Shown here: piece after piece, positions 9,655 through 18,363 of the stretch
Layout of the letters: each line of letters begins with the position of its first letter
Numbering within the stretch: position 1 is the stretch's first letter
Assembly: GCA_003245815.1 (NCBI GenBank)
Contig: QKCD01000094.1
Span: forward strand, 1-32,971
Length of the DNA stretch: 32,971 nt
Reading direction: 5' to 3'
Source of the DNA: Sulfuricurvum sp.
GTDB taxonomy: Bacteria > Campylobacterota > Campylobacteria > Campylobacterales > Sulfurimonadaceae
Made by a program: the position numbers and the translations under genes
The notes under the pieces: model-generated
Seen by the model: only the letters and a program-made list of their open reading frames with translations
Database searches by the model: none
Told to the model about the DNA's origin: nothing

Positions 9655-9922
9655 TTTTGAGTCCTTCGAGGAGGCGCGCCGTCCGGTCGTGGCGCAGCTG
9701 GATCTGGCGTTCGATCTCTTCATAGTCGAAGTTGCCGAAGTGGGCCATGTCGAAGAGCTTCGACAAAACGGCCCGGCAGCAGTTCTTGTCGCATTCGGTC
9801 ACCAGTTTTTTTGCTTTTTTGAAAGGCAGCGAAGTGTTCTGGAAGATCTCGATGGCGTCGGCGACGCACTTGTCGCCGCACTCGCAGATCTGCTGGGCGA
9901 GGATCTCTTCTTTGGATTTCAT
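9644..9922 (-). CDS. Small Cys-rich uncharacterised protein in the nif operon
   Basis: ICECGDKC … CDKNCCR; overlaps the downstream GNAT start. Confidence 0.75.
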   Translation of the reverse strand: MKSKEEILAQQICECGDKCVADAIEIFQNTSLPFKKAKKLVTECDKNCCRAVLSKLFDMAHFGNFDYEEIERQIQLRHDRTARLLEGLKSDS

Positions 9923-9979
9923 GACGTGCTCCCTGAACCCCGGTGAACCCGGACGGCGCCGGAAACGGCGCGTTGCGGG

Positions 9980-10174
9980 TTAGAGACCGTTCTCGGTCTT
10001 GTAGGTGTTGGCCTCTTCGACCGCCTGAACGAGCTGGGCGCTCAGATCGGGCATCTTCACATAATCCACCCAGAGGGTGTCTTCCACGATGTCATGGATC
10101 TGCGAGGCGATCTCGACCGCCTGGCGCTTCAGTTTGGCCAGCTCTTTTTTCTTCTCTTTGGTCTCTTCGGACAT
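9980..10174 (-). CDS. DUF683/CCE_0567-like small helical nif-associated protein
   Basis: KKKELAKLKRQAVEIASQIHDIVEDTLWVDYVKMPDLSAQLVQAVEEA. Confidence 0.75.
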   Translation of the reverse strand: MSEETKEKKKELAKLKRQAVEIASQIHDIVEDTLWVDYVKMPDLSAQLVQAVEEANTYKTENGL

Positions 10175-10233
10175 AACAGGTTCTCCTTGGTTGTGGTTTG
10201 AAGCGATGCGCTTGTGCGGATGATGCCGCCTGC

Positions 10234-10458
10234 TCAGATCCGGTGTACCTCGATCTGCTGCGCTTCGTCTTTGCGCAGGGCGACCAGGGTACGGTTGATC
10301 ATGATCTGGACGGTGCTGCGGAACCAGCCGTAATGCTTGATCCGGATCTGGGAGCCGGCGGTAAGGCCCAGGATGCCGAGACGGCGTTTGAGCTCGCCCT
10401 CGACATTGACCGCGTCCACCGACAGCAGCTCGCCGACGTTCATCTGCAAAAGACACAT
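10234..10458 (-). CDS. feoA: FeoA-domain protein
   Basis: GELKRRLGILGLTAGSQIRIKHYGWFRSTVQIMINRTLVALRKDEAQQIEVHRI. Confidence 0.8.
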   Translation of the reverse strand: MCLLQMNVGELLSVDAVNVEGELKRRLGILGLTAGSQIRIKHYGWFRSTVQIMINRTLVALRKDEAQQIEVHRI

Positions 10459-10489
10459 TGACAGCTCCTTAAGGTTCCCTGTGGGACAC

Positions 10490-10540
10490 CTTTGGAACCC
10501 CTGCCCAAGGAGTGAAGAGAAAACGACAGGGGTTCCAAAG
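10490..10540. repeat. 14-bp perfect inverted repeat, 23-nt spacer, between the GNAT gene and feoA
   Basis: CTTTGGAACCCCTG … CAGGGGTTCCAAAG. Confidence 0.8.
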
Positions 10541-10543
10541 ATG

Positions 10544-11371
10544 TCACAGCGAGAATGCGTAGATATTCTCGAAGCGGACATCCCCGTTGCCGCCGCGCGA
10601 CATGTGGACGAAGCGCTGGCGGTTCTGGAAATGGTAACGTTCATACAGGTCGACGACGTGGGCCATGCCCAGCGGTACGTCGGCGACCACCTTTTTAAGA
10701 CCGCGGAAATAGAGGACGCCGCGCATCATCTTCTCCGCCTCCTCCTCGTGCCCTTCGCGCACCTGCCACGGTCCGAGGTAGACGTGGCGGGCGTTCACGA
10801 CGCTGGAGTGCTGAAAGCCGTTGGGCAGCGCGAACTTGAGCGAACTGTTGCGCTCCATCTCGTCGAAGAGGAAATCCATGCGGTCCTCGTTGAAGGTCTC
10901 CCGGTCGATGGCCGTGATGATCGCGTCGAAATTGCCGCTGTCGAGCTCCTTCGCGTGGGCGTTGGTAAAGTTGAACGGCGGGACTTTGCCGACGTTGACA
11001 AAGCGACCTACCTCCATCTTCGACTCGAACCCTTGCTCCTCGAAGAAGGGGACGAGCTGCGGGTTGGCGTGGAGGTAGATCCGCTCATACTCGCTGTGAA
11101 GCGCACCCATCAGGGTTTCGAAGAGGCGGCGGCCGATCCCCTGGCGCTGGAACCGCTCCCGCACCATGAAATACTTGATCATCGCCGAACGTTCGAATTC
11201 GATGGCCATGACGGCCCCGATGAGTTTCCCCTCCTCGTAAGCACCGTAACAGAGGTGGGGGGAGTGCATCATCATCAGTTTGACGTGGTACCCGTCGACC
11301 AGCCAGCCCACCTCTTCGGCGATGGCCACCAGTTCACTCACATCGGCGAATTTCAGCCATCCTATAAACAC
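10544..11371 (-). CDS. GNAT-family N-acetyltransferase overlapping nifV
   Basis: [51 protein letters not shown]; start overlaps the nifV 3' end by 10 bp. Confidence 0.85.
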   Translation of the reverse strand: MFIGWLKFADVSELVAIAEEVGWLVDGYHVKLMMMHSPHLCYGAYEEGKLIGAVMAIEFERSAMIKYFMVRERFQRQGIGRRLFETLMGALHSEYERIYLHANPQLVPFFEEQGFESKMEVGRFVNVGKVPPFNFTNAHAKELDSGNFDAIITAIDRETFNEDRMDFLFDEMERNSSLKFALPNGFQHSSVVNARHVYLGPWQVREGHEEEAEKMMRGVLYFRGLKKVVADVPLGMAHVVDLYERYHFQNRQRFVHMSRGGNGDVRFENIYAFSL

Positions 11372-12477
11372 AGGCTCTCCCTGTAGAGCGTCACCAGTTC
11401 CGCATCGTCAAGGACGCGCTTGCGGGAGGTGACGATCTCGCGGATGCGCGGCAGCAGGTGCTGCAGCGCATGTTTCTCCGCGGAGATGCCCAGCTGTTTG
11501 AGATGGTAGAGGATCGTTCCCGTACCCGAGTGTTTGCCGATCGGGAAGGCGCGTTCGCACCCCACCTCTTCGGCATCGAAGGGTTCGTAGGCCCGGCCGT
11601 TCTTCATCATGCCGTCGGCGTGGACCCCGCTCTCGTGGGCGAAGATCCGTTCCCCGATGATCGGGGCGTTGGGCGCAAGTGCCATGCCCGCGGCGTTGGC
11701 GACGGTCGTCACCAGGTTGCGCATCCCAAGCGCGTCGGTCGGACGCGCCTGGCCATAAAGATGCTTCAGGGCCATGGAAATCTGTTCGAAGGAGGCGTTC
11801 CCGGCCCGTTCACCCAGCCCGATGACCGTCGTGTTGACGCTGACCGCCCCCGCGTCGATACCGCTGAGGGCGTTGGCGTTGGCAAGACCGAAATCGTTAT
11901 GCGTATGCATTTCGATGGGAAGGAGTGCCATCGCTGCCAGACCGCTGATCGTCTCATAGGTCTGCGTCGGCGTCATGATGCCGACGGTGTCGCAGTAACG
12001 GAATCGGTCGGCACCCAGTTCCCGGCCGAGGCGCATCACCTCGGCGATAAAAGCGTCCGATCCGCGGGAGCTGTCCTCGCCGCCGATGCAGACGAAGCAC
12101 CCCTCGCGTTTGGCGGCGAGAATCACCGCCTCGAGGTCGCGGAGCATCCGCTCCCGGTCGCCGCCGAACTTGACGTCGATCAGGATGTCGGAGACGGGAA
12201 TAGAGAGGTCGACGGCTTTGACACCACACGCCAGAGAGGCTTCGAGATCGCGCATCTTCGCGCGGTTCCAGGTCATCATGCGCACATCCAGGCCGAGGCC
12301 CAGCAGCTCCTTGATGTCTTCCTGTTCACGCGTCCCCATGGCGGGGATGCCGATCTCGAGCTCGTCGGCGCCGCAGGCCGCAAGGCCGCAGGCGATGGCG
12401 AGCTTCTCCTCGGTGTTGAAGGCGACGTAGGGAGCCTGCTCCCCGTCACGCAGCGTGGTATCGTTGATCAGCGCCAT
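11362..12477 (-). CDS. nifV: Homocitrate synthase
   Basis: [75 protein letters not shown]. Confidence 0.95.
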   Translation of the reverse strand: MALINDTTLRDGEQAPYVAFNTEEKLAIACGLAACGADELEIGIPAMGTREQEDIKELLGLGLDVRMMTWNRAKMRDLEASLACGVKAVDLSIPVSDILIDVKFGGDRERMLRDLEAVILAAKREGCFVCIGGEDSSRGSDAFIAEVMRLGRELGADRFRYCDTVGIMTPTQTYETISGLAAMALLPIEMHTHNDFGLANANALSGIDAGAVSVNTTVIGLGERAGNASFEQISMALKHLYGQARPTDALGMRNLVTTVANAAGMALAPNAPIIGERIFAHESGVHADGMMKNGRAYEPFDAEEVGCERAFPIGKHSGTGTILYHLKQLGISAEKHALQHLLPRIREIVTSRKRVLDDAELVTLYRESLCL

Positions 12478-12527
12478 TGAAAACCTCTCTTTCCATCCTG
12501 CCGACCGCTACACAGCGGCCAGCGAAA

Positions 12528-12552
12528 GCTGCCTGGGTCTCGCTCAGGCAGC
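12528..12552. other. Stem-loop between nifB and nifV
   Basis: GCTGCCTG-N9-CAGGCAGC. Confidence 0.6.
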
Positions 12553-12562
12553 GACAACTAAA

Positions 12563-13996
12563 CTAGTTCGCCTCTTTCTCCGCGGCTTCCATCTCCTCGG
12601 GGAGATTGAAGTACTTGCGCGTCGCCTTGAGGACGGATGCCTCGATCGGCTGGAAGGCGTAGCTCTGGTCGGCGATGAGGCCGGCCGCGGCGAGGTCGTT
12701 CTGCGGACAACCGCCGATCTTCGCCGTCAGGATGAGCTTACAATCCTTGAGCTTCTCAAGGATCGGCTGCAGCGGGTTGGTCCCGTCGGGGCCGGCACAG
12801 TACTCGTAATCCACCTTGCGGTGGTGGATAAAGCGGATACCGCGGTCACCGGCCTCGTAGACCAGGAACTCCTTGACGGAACCGAAGTGCTGGTTGATCA
12901 TCCCTTCGCCCATCGTCGTGACGGCGACGAGGATCGTCTGTCCGTCGGAGCTGAGCTCCGCCTTCTCCTTGCGGACCCGTTCGTTCGCCTGGTCGAGGAA
13001 GAAGCGGAACTCCTCGATCTTCGCCTGGGCATCCTGGCGGCCGGCGAGATCGTAATGCTCTTCGAGCGCCTCGAAAGACATGGCGGCAAAGCGGTCCTTG
13101 GTGAATTCCGCACCGCGGTCCTCACCGATGAGGCCGACGGCGTCGGCGCGGCACTGGCGGCAGTGCTGCATCAGTTTCATATCCATGCCGCACGCTTCCT
13201 GGGCCTCCATCTGCTGCTGGTCGGTCGCGCTCGGGATGCCGTCGAGACCGAACTTCGTGCCGAACTCCGGCTCGGAGATGATCGGCATGATGTTGTGGAG
13301 GAAGACGCCGATCTCTTTGAGCTTCTTGGAAACTTCCGGCAGGTGCTTGTCGTTGATACCCGGGATCAAAACGGAGTTCGCCTTGATCAGGATCCCGTTC
13401 TCGACACACTTCTTCATCCCCTCAAGCTGACGCTCGAGCAGGATCTGCGCCGCTTCCTTGCCGTAGTAGCGCTTGTTGTTGTAGAAGATCCACGGGTAGA
13501 TCTGGGAACCGATCTCTCCCGTCGTGTCGACCGTATTGATCGTGACGGTCACGTGGTCGATGTCGTACTTGACCATCTCGTCGACGAACTTCGGCAGCTC
13601 GAGGCCGTTGGTCGAGAGACAGAGTTTCAGGTCGGGCGCCTTTTCGCGGACGAGGCGGAAGGTCTCGAAGGTACGCTCCGGGTTGGCCAGGGCATCGCCC
13701 GGTCCGGCGATCCCCAGAACGCTCATGCGCTGGACTTCGCCGCCGACGAACATGACCTTCTTCGCAGACTCTTCCGGAGTGAGGCGTTCGCTGGTGACAC
13801 CGGGACGGCTCTCGTTCGAGCAGTCGTATTTCCGGTTACAGTAGTTGCACTGAATGTTACAAGCCGGTGCGACGGCGACATGGATACGGGCGTAGTGGTG
13901 GTGCGCCCCTTCGCTGTAACAGGGGTGGTTGTGGATCTTCTCCTGGATATCGTCCGGGAGGAAGGCTTCCGCAGGATTACTTGAACTGCAGCTCAT
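12563..13996 (-). CDS. nifB: FeMo-cofactor biosynthesis radical SAM protein NifB with C-terminal NifX-like domain
   Basis: APACNIQCNYCNRKYDCSNESRPGVTSE radical SAM motif; C-terminal ILVAVTTMGEGMINQHFGSVKEFLVYE. Confidence 0.98.
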   Translation of the reverse strand: MSCSSSNPAEAFLPDDIQEKIHNHPCYSEGAHHHYARIHVAVAPACNIQCNYCNRKYDCSNESRPGVTSERLTPEESAKKVMFVGGEVQRMSVLGIAGPGDALANPERTFETFRLVREKAPDLKLCLSTNGLELPKFVDEMVKYDIDHVTVTINTVDTTGEIGSQIYPWIFYNNKRYYGKEAAQILLERQLEGMKKCVENGILIKANSVLIPGINDKHLPEVSKKLKEIGVFLHNIMPIISEPEFGTKFGLDGIPSATDQQQMEAQEACGMDMKLMQHCRQCRADAVGLIGEDRGAEFTKDRFAAMSFEALEEHYDLAGRQDAQAKIEEFRFFLDQANERVRKEKAELSSDGQTILVAVTTMGEGMINQHFGSVKEFLVYEAGDRGIRFIHHRKVDYEYCAGPDGTNPLQPILEKLKDCKLILTAKIGGCPQNDLAAAGLIADQSYAFQPIEASVLKATRKYFNLPEEMEAAEKEAN

Positions 13997-14076
13997 TTTA
14001 GCTCCTTATTATGAAGATAGTATGGAATTCAAATGACCTTGCATCATGTAGCTACAATCATTTCTTGCGACAGGGA

Positions 14077-14094
14077 TTGCAACTGGTATTCCAA
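14077..14094 (-). promoter_or_regulatory. Putative sigma54 (-24/-12) promoter of nifB
   Basis: Minus strand TTGGAATACCAGTTGCAA; GG-N10-GC spacing with a TTGC -12 element. Confidence 0.6.
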
Positions 14095-14123
14095 GGGTGC
14101 GGCGCCCTTATAACGGGCGTAAT

Positions 14124-14145
14124 GGACAAAAGGGGACGTTTTTGT
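14124..14145. promoter_or_regulatory. Inverted repeat GACAAAA-N8-TTTTGTC upstream of nifB (candidate operator)
   Basis: Same half-site as at nifH; adjacent overlapping TGTCGC-N6-GCGACA at 14142-14159. Confidence 0.5.
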
Positions 14146-14178
14146 CGCACGTCGGCGACAGGATGGGAGTGCTCCGGG

Positions 14179-16959
14179 TCAGATCCCGGCGCGGGGGATG
14201 GAGAAGAGGTAGCCCTGGGAGTAGGCAACGCCGAGCCCGACCAGTATCTCGAAGACGGCCTCATCCTCGACGAACTCCGCGACGACTTCGATCCCCTTCT
14301 TCCGGGCGAAGTGGAGGATGCTCTCGACGATATAGCGCTGGTCGTCGCTGACGGTGATGTTCTTGATCAGCGAGCCGTCGATCTTCAGGTAGTCGACGTC
14401 AAGCCGGCTCAGGTAGCTGAAATTCGAATACCCCGTGCCGAAATCGTCGATGGCGATCTTGCAGCCGCAGCCGCGCACCCGTTTGATAAAGGCGGCGACC
14501 TCGTCGAAACTCTCGATCCCCTCCGACTCGACGATCTCAAAAACGAGCCGGTTCGCGGCCGGCGAGCGCTCGATCGACGCGTAGATGAAGTCACGGGTCG
14601 TCTCCGAGAGGATGTCCTGCAGCGCCAGGTTGAGCGAGAACTCGCACGACTGCGCCTCGAAAAAGGCGAGCGTCTTGGCGACCATGACGCGCGTCAGCTG
14701 CTCGTAGAGCTTCGATTTCTTCGCATGTTCAATAAAGTGGAAAGGGGTCAGCACGCTGCCATCGCGGTCGATGAGCCGGATCAGCGCCTCGTACTTGACA
14801 ATGCGCCGGGTGGCGTTGTCGATGATCCCCTGGAAATAGGGAACGATGCGGTCCTCCTCGATCGCCGCGCGGATCGTCTCGGCCATGACGATGTTGTTGC
14901 GGCTCTTCAGCGCCAGGTCCCGGTTATCGTCAAAGAAGACGACCTTCGCCTGCTGCGCCTTCGCCTCCTTGAGGGCGACATGGGCCATGTTGTAGACGCC
15001 CCCGGCTTCGGCGAAGGCAACGCCCGCGGAGAGGTGGACGGTGACGCCGAATCCCCCGATATCGAAGCTCTCGTGTTCCATCATGCCGATATAGTCGAAG
15101 AGGTCCATCCGGCAGCGGTTCTCGAACTCCGACTCCGTACAGAGGTAGGCGAATTCGTCGCCGGTGATGCGGTAGAGCTTCCCGCTCTGCAGCAGCCCCT
15201 TGAAGCGTTTCGCAAAGGCACGCAGCAGCTTATCCCCCGTCTCGAAACCGAAAAAGTCGTTGATGTCCGAGAAACGGTCGATATTGAAGAGGACCAGTCC
15301 GCAGCGCTCCGCCATCTCCTGCAGATCCTCGAAGAGCGCCGTGCGGTTTTTCAGCCCGGTCAGCGTGTCCCGGCGCTGGCGCTGGATGATCTGCTCTTTC
15401 TCCACCAGGTCCGTAACGTCCGTACTCGCCGCAATATACTCGACGATGGCGCCGTTGTCGTCAAAAATCGGGACGACGACCGACTTGATATAGTAATCCC
15501 GCCCCCCCTTGGTCCGGTTGCGGAAGGTCTCCTTCCAGACCCTGCCCGCGGTGATCGTCTGCCAGAGCCCCTTGAAAAGTTCCTGGGGCGTGTCGGGGTG
15601 GCGGACAATATTGTGCGAATTACCCAGCAGTTCGCTGCGGCTGTAGCCCGAAATCGTACAAAATGCGTCGTTGACGTAGGTGATGCGCCCCTCCGCATCG
15701 CTCTTGGAAACGATGGCGCTCTCGTCGAGCACCATCTTGTACTGGTCGAGGAAGGTGATGGTCTCATCGAGCTCTCCCTGGGTGACGTTGACCAGGTGGG
15801 TGAGGGATTTGAGCATCGTGTGGTGGTAGTCGCGCGCCGAGCGTCCTGCGCCCTCGGGCAGCCCCGCCGACTCGCTCAGAGAAAGGGTCGTCGTCGTCAC
15901 GTTGAGCAGCTGGGTCTCGGCGCTGGTGTGGAAAAACTCCCCGTAGGTGAAGAAACCCGCCGTCGGCGCGATCTCGTTGAAGAGGCCGAACTCGTAGTTG
16001 AGCTGCTCCTGGAAGAAGAGCTTCCGGACCGAACAGGAGTAGATGTAGGTCGCTTCCACCGGCTGCGCGGCGATAAGATCGCGGACATCCGCCGCGTGGT
16101 TAAGCACCTCCTCGACGTTGCCGATGGCGAAGCGGACCCGGTCCCCCGCCCTGAAGTGGCCCGCGTAGACGAAGGCGCCCTCCTCCGTCTTAGCGACGGG
16201 GGCCCGTGCGACCCGGATACCATCGACGATCTTCACCAGCGGGAACTCGATCGCCCCCGCCGGTACCCGTTCGACAGTCTCCGGCCCCAGGTAGTGGCTG
16301 TAGAGCTCCTCGATCGGCCGGCCGTCGATCTCGTAGATGACGTTTTTGTCGGCACGGGTGACGACCATCTCTTTGCCGATCGGGGTCCAGTAAAGCGAAT
16401 AGGCGTTGTGCACCTGCAGCACGTCGCTCTCCAGCGCCGCGACGACCACCCCGTCGTCGTGGATGGTCGTCCCCTCGATGACGTAGGTACGGGTAAAGGT
16501 GAGGTCGTCCCCGGCGTTGCCCCCGGCCACCATCACGTCACCGCGCACCGAGTCGAACCCCTCCAGGAAGGATTCGGTATCGCCACGCAACCCCTCCCCG
16601 AAGACAATGCACGCCTTCGTCCGGTCCGTCAGGACCGCCTGCGCGGCCTCCACGCCTCTTTCGAAGCCCGCCTCCGGGAAGTAGAAACTGCGGACTTCCG
16701 TCCCCTCGAAGAGGGAGAAGGCGATCACGATGGAGCCCGAGCTCATCACGCCGTCCATGATCTCGCCGGCCGTCGTCGCCCCGATCACCACCGCGTCGGG
16801 CAGCAATTCGGCAAGTTGCCGCAGTACCGGGATCATGGCCGTTTTATCCATCACCCCGCTGAAGAGCTGGACCAGGACCGTCGCATCGGCGGGTACCGAT
16901 TCGCGGACTACGGTTTCCAGGGCTTCGGGGGATTCGTACCTATGGTTGATCAGGCGCAT
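14179..16959 (-). CDS. FIST sensor - PAS - GGDEF - EAL protein (likely c-di-GMP phosphodiesterase)
   Basis: N-terminal FIST-like region (VVIGATTAGEIMDGVMSSGSIVIAFSLF); PAS (YVNDAFCTISGYSRSELLG); degenerate GGDEF (ITGDEFAYL); EAL motifs YEALIRL, DDFGTGYSN, YLKIDGSLI. Confidence 0.9.
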   Translation of the reverse strand: MRLINHRYESPEALETVVRESVPADATVLVQLFSGVMDKTAMIPVLRQLAELLPDAVVIGATTAGEIMDGVMSSGSIVIAFSLFEGTEVRSFYFPEAGFERGVEAAQAVLTDRTKACIVFGEGLRGDTESFLEGFDSVRGDVMVAGGNAGDDLTFTRTYVIEGTTIHDDGVVVAALESDVLQVHNAYSLYWTPIGKEMVVTRADKNVIYEIDGRPIEELYSHYLGPETVERVPAGAIEFPLVKIVDGIRVARAPVAKTEEGAFVYAGHFRAGDRVRFAIGNVEEVLNHAADVRDLIAAQPVEATYIYSCSVRKLFFQEQLNYEFGLFNEIAPTAGFFTYGEFFHTSAETQLLNVTTTTLSLSESAGLPEGAGRSARDYHHTMLKSLTHLVNVTQGELDETITFLDQYKMVLDESAIVSKSDAEGRITYVNDAFCTISGYSRSELLGNSHNIVRHPDTPQELFKGLWQTITAGRVWKETFRNRTKGGRDYYIKSVVVPIFDDNGAIVEYIAASTDVTDLVEKEQIIQRQRRDTLTGLKNRTALFEDLQEMAERCGLVLFNIDRFSDINDFFGFETGDKLLRAFAKRFKGLLQSGKLYRITGDEFAYLCTESEFENRCRMDLFDYIGMMEHESFDIGGFGVTVHLSAGVAFAEAGGVYNMAHVALKEAKAQQAKVVFFDDNRDLALKSRNNIVMAETIRAAIEEDRIVPYFQGIIDNATRRIVKYEALIRLIDRDGSVLTPFHFIEHAKKSKLYEQLTRVMVAKTLAFFEAQSCEFSLNLALQDILSETTRDFIYASIERSPAANRLVFEIVESEGIESFDEVAAFIKRVRGCGCKIAIDDFGTGYSNFSYLSRLDVDYLKIDGSLIKNITVSDDQRYIVESILHFARKKGIEVVAEFVEDEAVFEILVGLGVAYSQGYLFSIPRAGI

Positions 16960-17043
16960 ACATCGCTTTCAGAGTGGTATTCGGCCGTTTAGGCATCTTC
17001 CTATTCTATTGCATTTCAACTGAAAATAGCACCGGTTTTCGTC

Positions 17044-17090
17044 CTATGCGTCGCAGCAGGAAACAACCCCGTATCAAAGGAGACGCATAG
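17044..17090. repeat. 9-bp inverted repeat in the FIST/NifX-like divergent intergenic region
   Basis: CTATGCGTC … GACGCATAG with 29-nt spacer. Confidence 0.45.
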
Positions 17091-17175
17091 AAGCAGGAAT
17101 AAAATATGCATTTTTGTGATCATCCAAGTCAAACGCCTGCACACCGTTTGGCCGAATCGAACCGAAAGGTCAGGA

Positions 17176-17616
17176 ATGAAGATAGCCATCCCGGTCCGTC
17201 ACGAGATGACGTTCTACCACGACAACCCCTGTACCGCCCCCAAGTTCGCCCTCTACGCCGTCGAGGGAAAAGCCCCCGATATCCGATACCGTCTGCTCAG
17301 CGTCATCGAGAATCCCTGGTCGCGCCCCAAGTGCGACCATTTCAGCGAAGAGCAGATCCAGTGCGCCTGCGACGAAGACCGTCGCAACAACGTCCGCCAT
17401 ATCTGCGAACACTACGCCCTGCTCGACGCCGTCACCGGCTGCAGCTACCTGCTGGCGGACCGCTACTGCGAAAATACCGCCCGCGCCCTGCGCAACGGCG
17501 GCATCACCCTCTTCAAGGTCCCCCCCATCATCGACCGCATCGACGGCGTCATTAAGAACTTCCTGATCGGCAGCGCCCTGGCGAGCAAGGTGCAGCATAT
17601 CAACCGCGCTTCCTGA
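17176..17616 (+). CDS. NifX/NafY-like dinitrogenase iron-molybdenum cofactor family protein with Cys-rich insertion
   Basis: MKIAIPVRHEMTFYHDNPCTAPKFALYAVEG … YCENTARALRNGGITLFKVPPIIDRIDGVIKNFL; C-x9-C-x-C-x11-C. Confidence 0.75.
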   Translation: MKIAIPVRHEMTFYHDNPCTAPKFALYAVEGKAPDIRYRLLSVIENPWSRPKCDHFSEEQIQCACDEDRRNNVRHICEHYALLDAVTGCSYLLADRYCENTARALRNGGITLFKVPPIIDRIDGVIKNFLIGSALASKVQHINRAS

Positions 17617-17846
17617 GACGCTGCATCCTTCCGGCCTGAGGGCTGCGCCCCTCGGCGCCGATGCCATGTCTCTCTCCGCTCACGCACTTCCGGCCACTTC
17701 CCCTTTTAGCGCGTTTTGTGGTCGTTTCAACGGCTTTCGCGCCCGTTTTTGCGCTTCATCGACATTTTTTCGCCGTTTTTTCCGAAAAAGTGTCTCTCAA
17801 GAACACATTATGCAATTTCAGCGGCAAATCACCCAAGGAGCCCCCT

Positions 17847-18362
17847 TTGCAGATCATATGCAACACATCCACCATGCGGCTCGAAGACCTGCCCCTCGAC
17901 ATCGGCTACGCCTCGGAGCCGGTCACCCTCACGGGCAGCGACGGTGCCACGGCCGTCCTCGGCGGCCAGAAGGGCACGACGCAGCTGATCGTCACCGCCC
18001 CCTTCATCGATGACGCCTTCGTCGAGGAGATGCAGATCATCGACCGCGGTCTCACCGACATCGGCAACGAAACGCTGAGCGCGGCCATCGTCGTCGCCAA
18101 CGAGACCCACAGCGACCCGCAGCTGCAGCATTTCAAGTTCTTCGTCGACAGCGACGGGGAGTTCGGAGACTGGTACGGGGTGCGCCTCGTCGGCGAGCCC
18201 TGCGACGGCGAGCTGACCAAGGCGATCTTCGTCATCTCAAAAGACGGCGCCCTCTTCTACGACGAGTTCGCCGACAACCTCCACCGCCGCTTTAATGCCG
18301 ACACGCTGCTGCGCAAGGTCGCGGCGGCACAGGAATGCTACACCGGAAAAGGATGCCACTAA
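17847..18362 (+). CDS. Thiol-peroxidase (Tpx)/peroxiredoxin-like protein apparently lacking the catalytic Cys (TTG start)
   Basis: AAGGAG ribosome site; FGDWYGVRLVGEPCDGELTKAIFVISKDGALFYDEF resembles the Tpx C-terminal half; position of the Tpx active-site loop reads VTAPFIDDAFVEEM with no Cys. Confidence 0.65.
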   Translation: MQIICNTSTMRLEDLPLDIGYASEPVTLTGSDGATAVLGGQKGTTQLIVTAPFIDDAFVEEMQIIDRGLTDIGNETLSAAIVVANETHSDPQLQHFKFFVDSDGEFGDWYGVRLVGEPCDGELTKAIFVISKDGALFYDEFADNLHRRFNADTLLRKVAAAQECYTGKGCH

Positions 18363-18363
18363 G

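Noticed and set aside
12455-13984. 509-aa plus-strand ORF
   Set aside because: Antisense to nifB, which has unambiguous radical SAM motifs
14011-16992. 993-aa plus-strand ORF
   Set aside because: Antisense shadow of the FIST-PAS-GGDEF-EAL gene; low-complexity Arg/Asp/Val-rich translation with no recognisable motifs, typical of high-GC antisense frames
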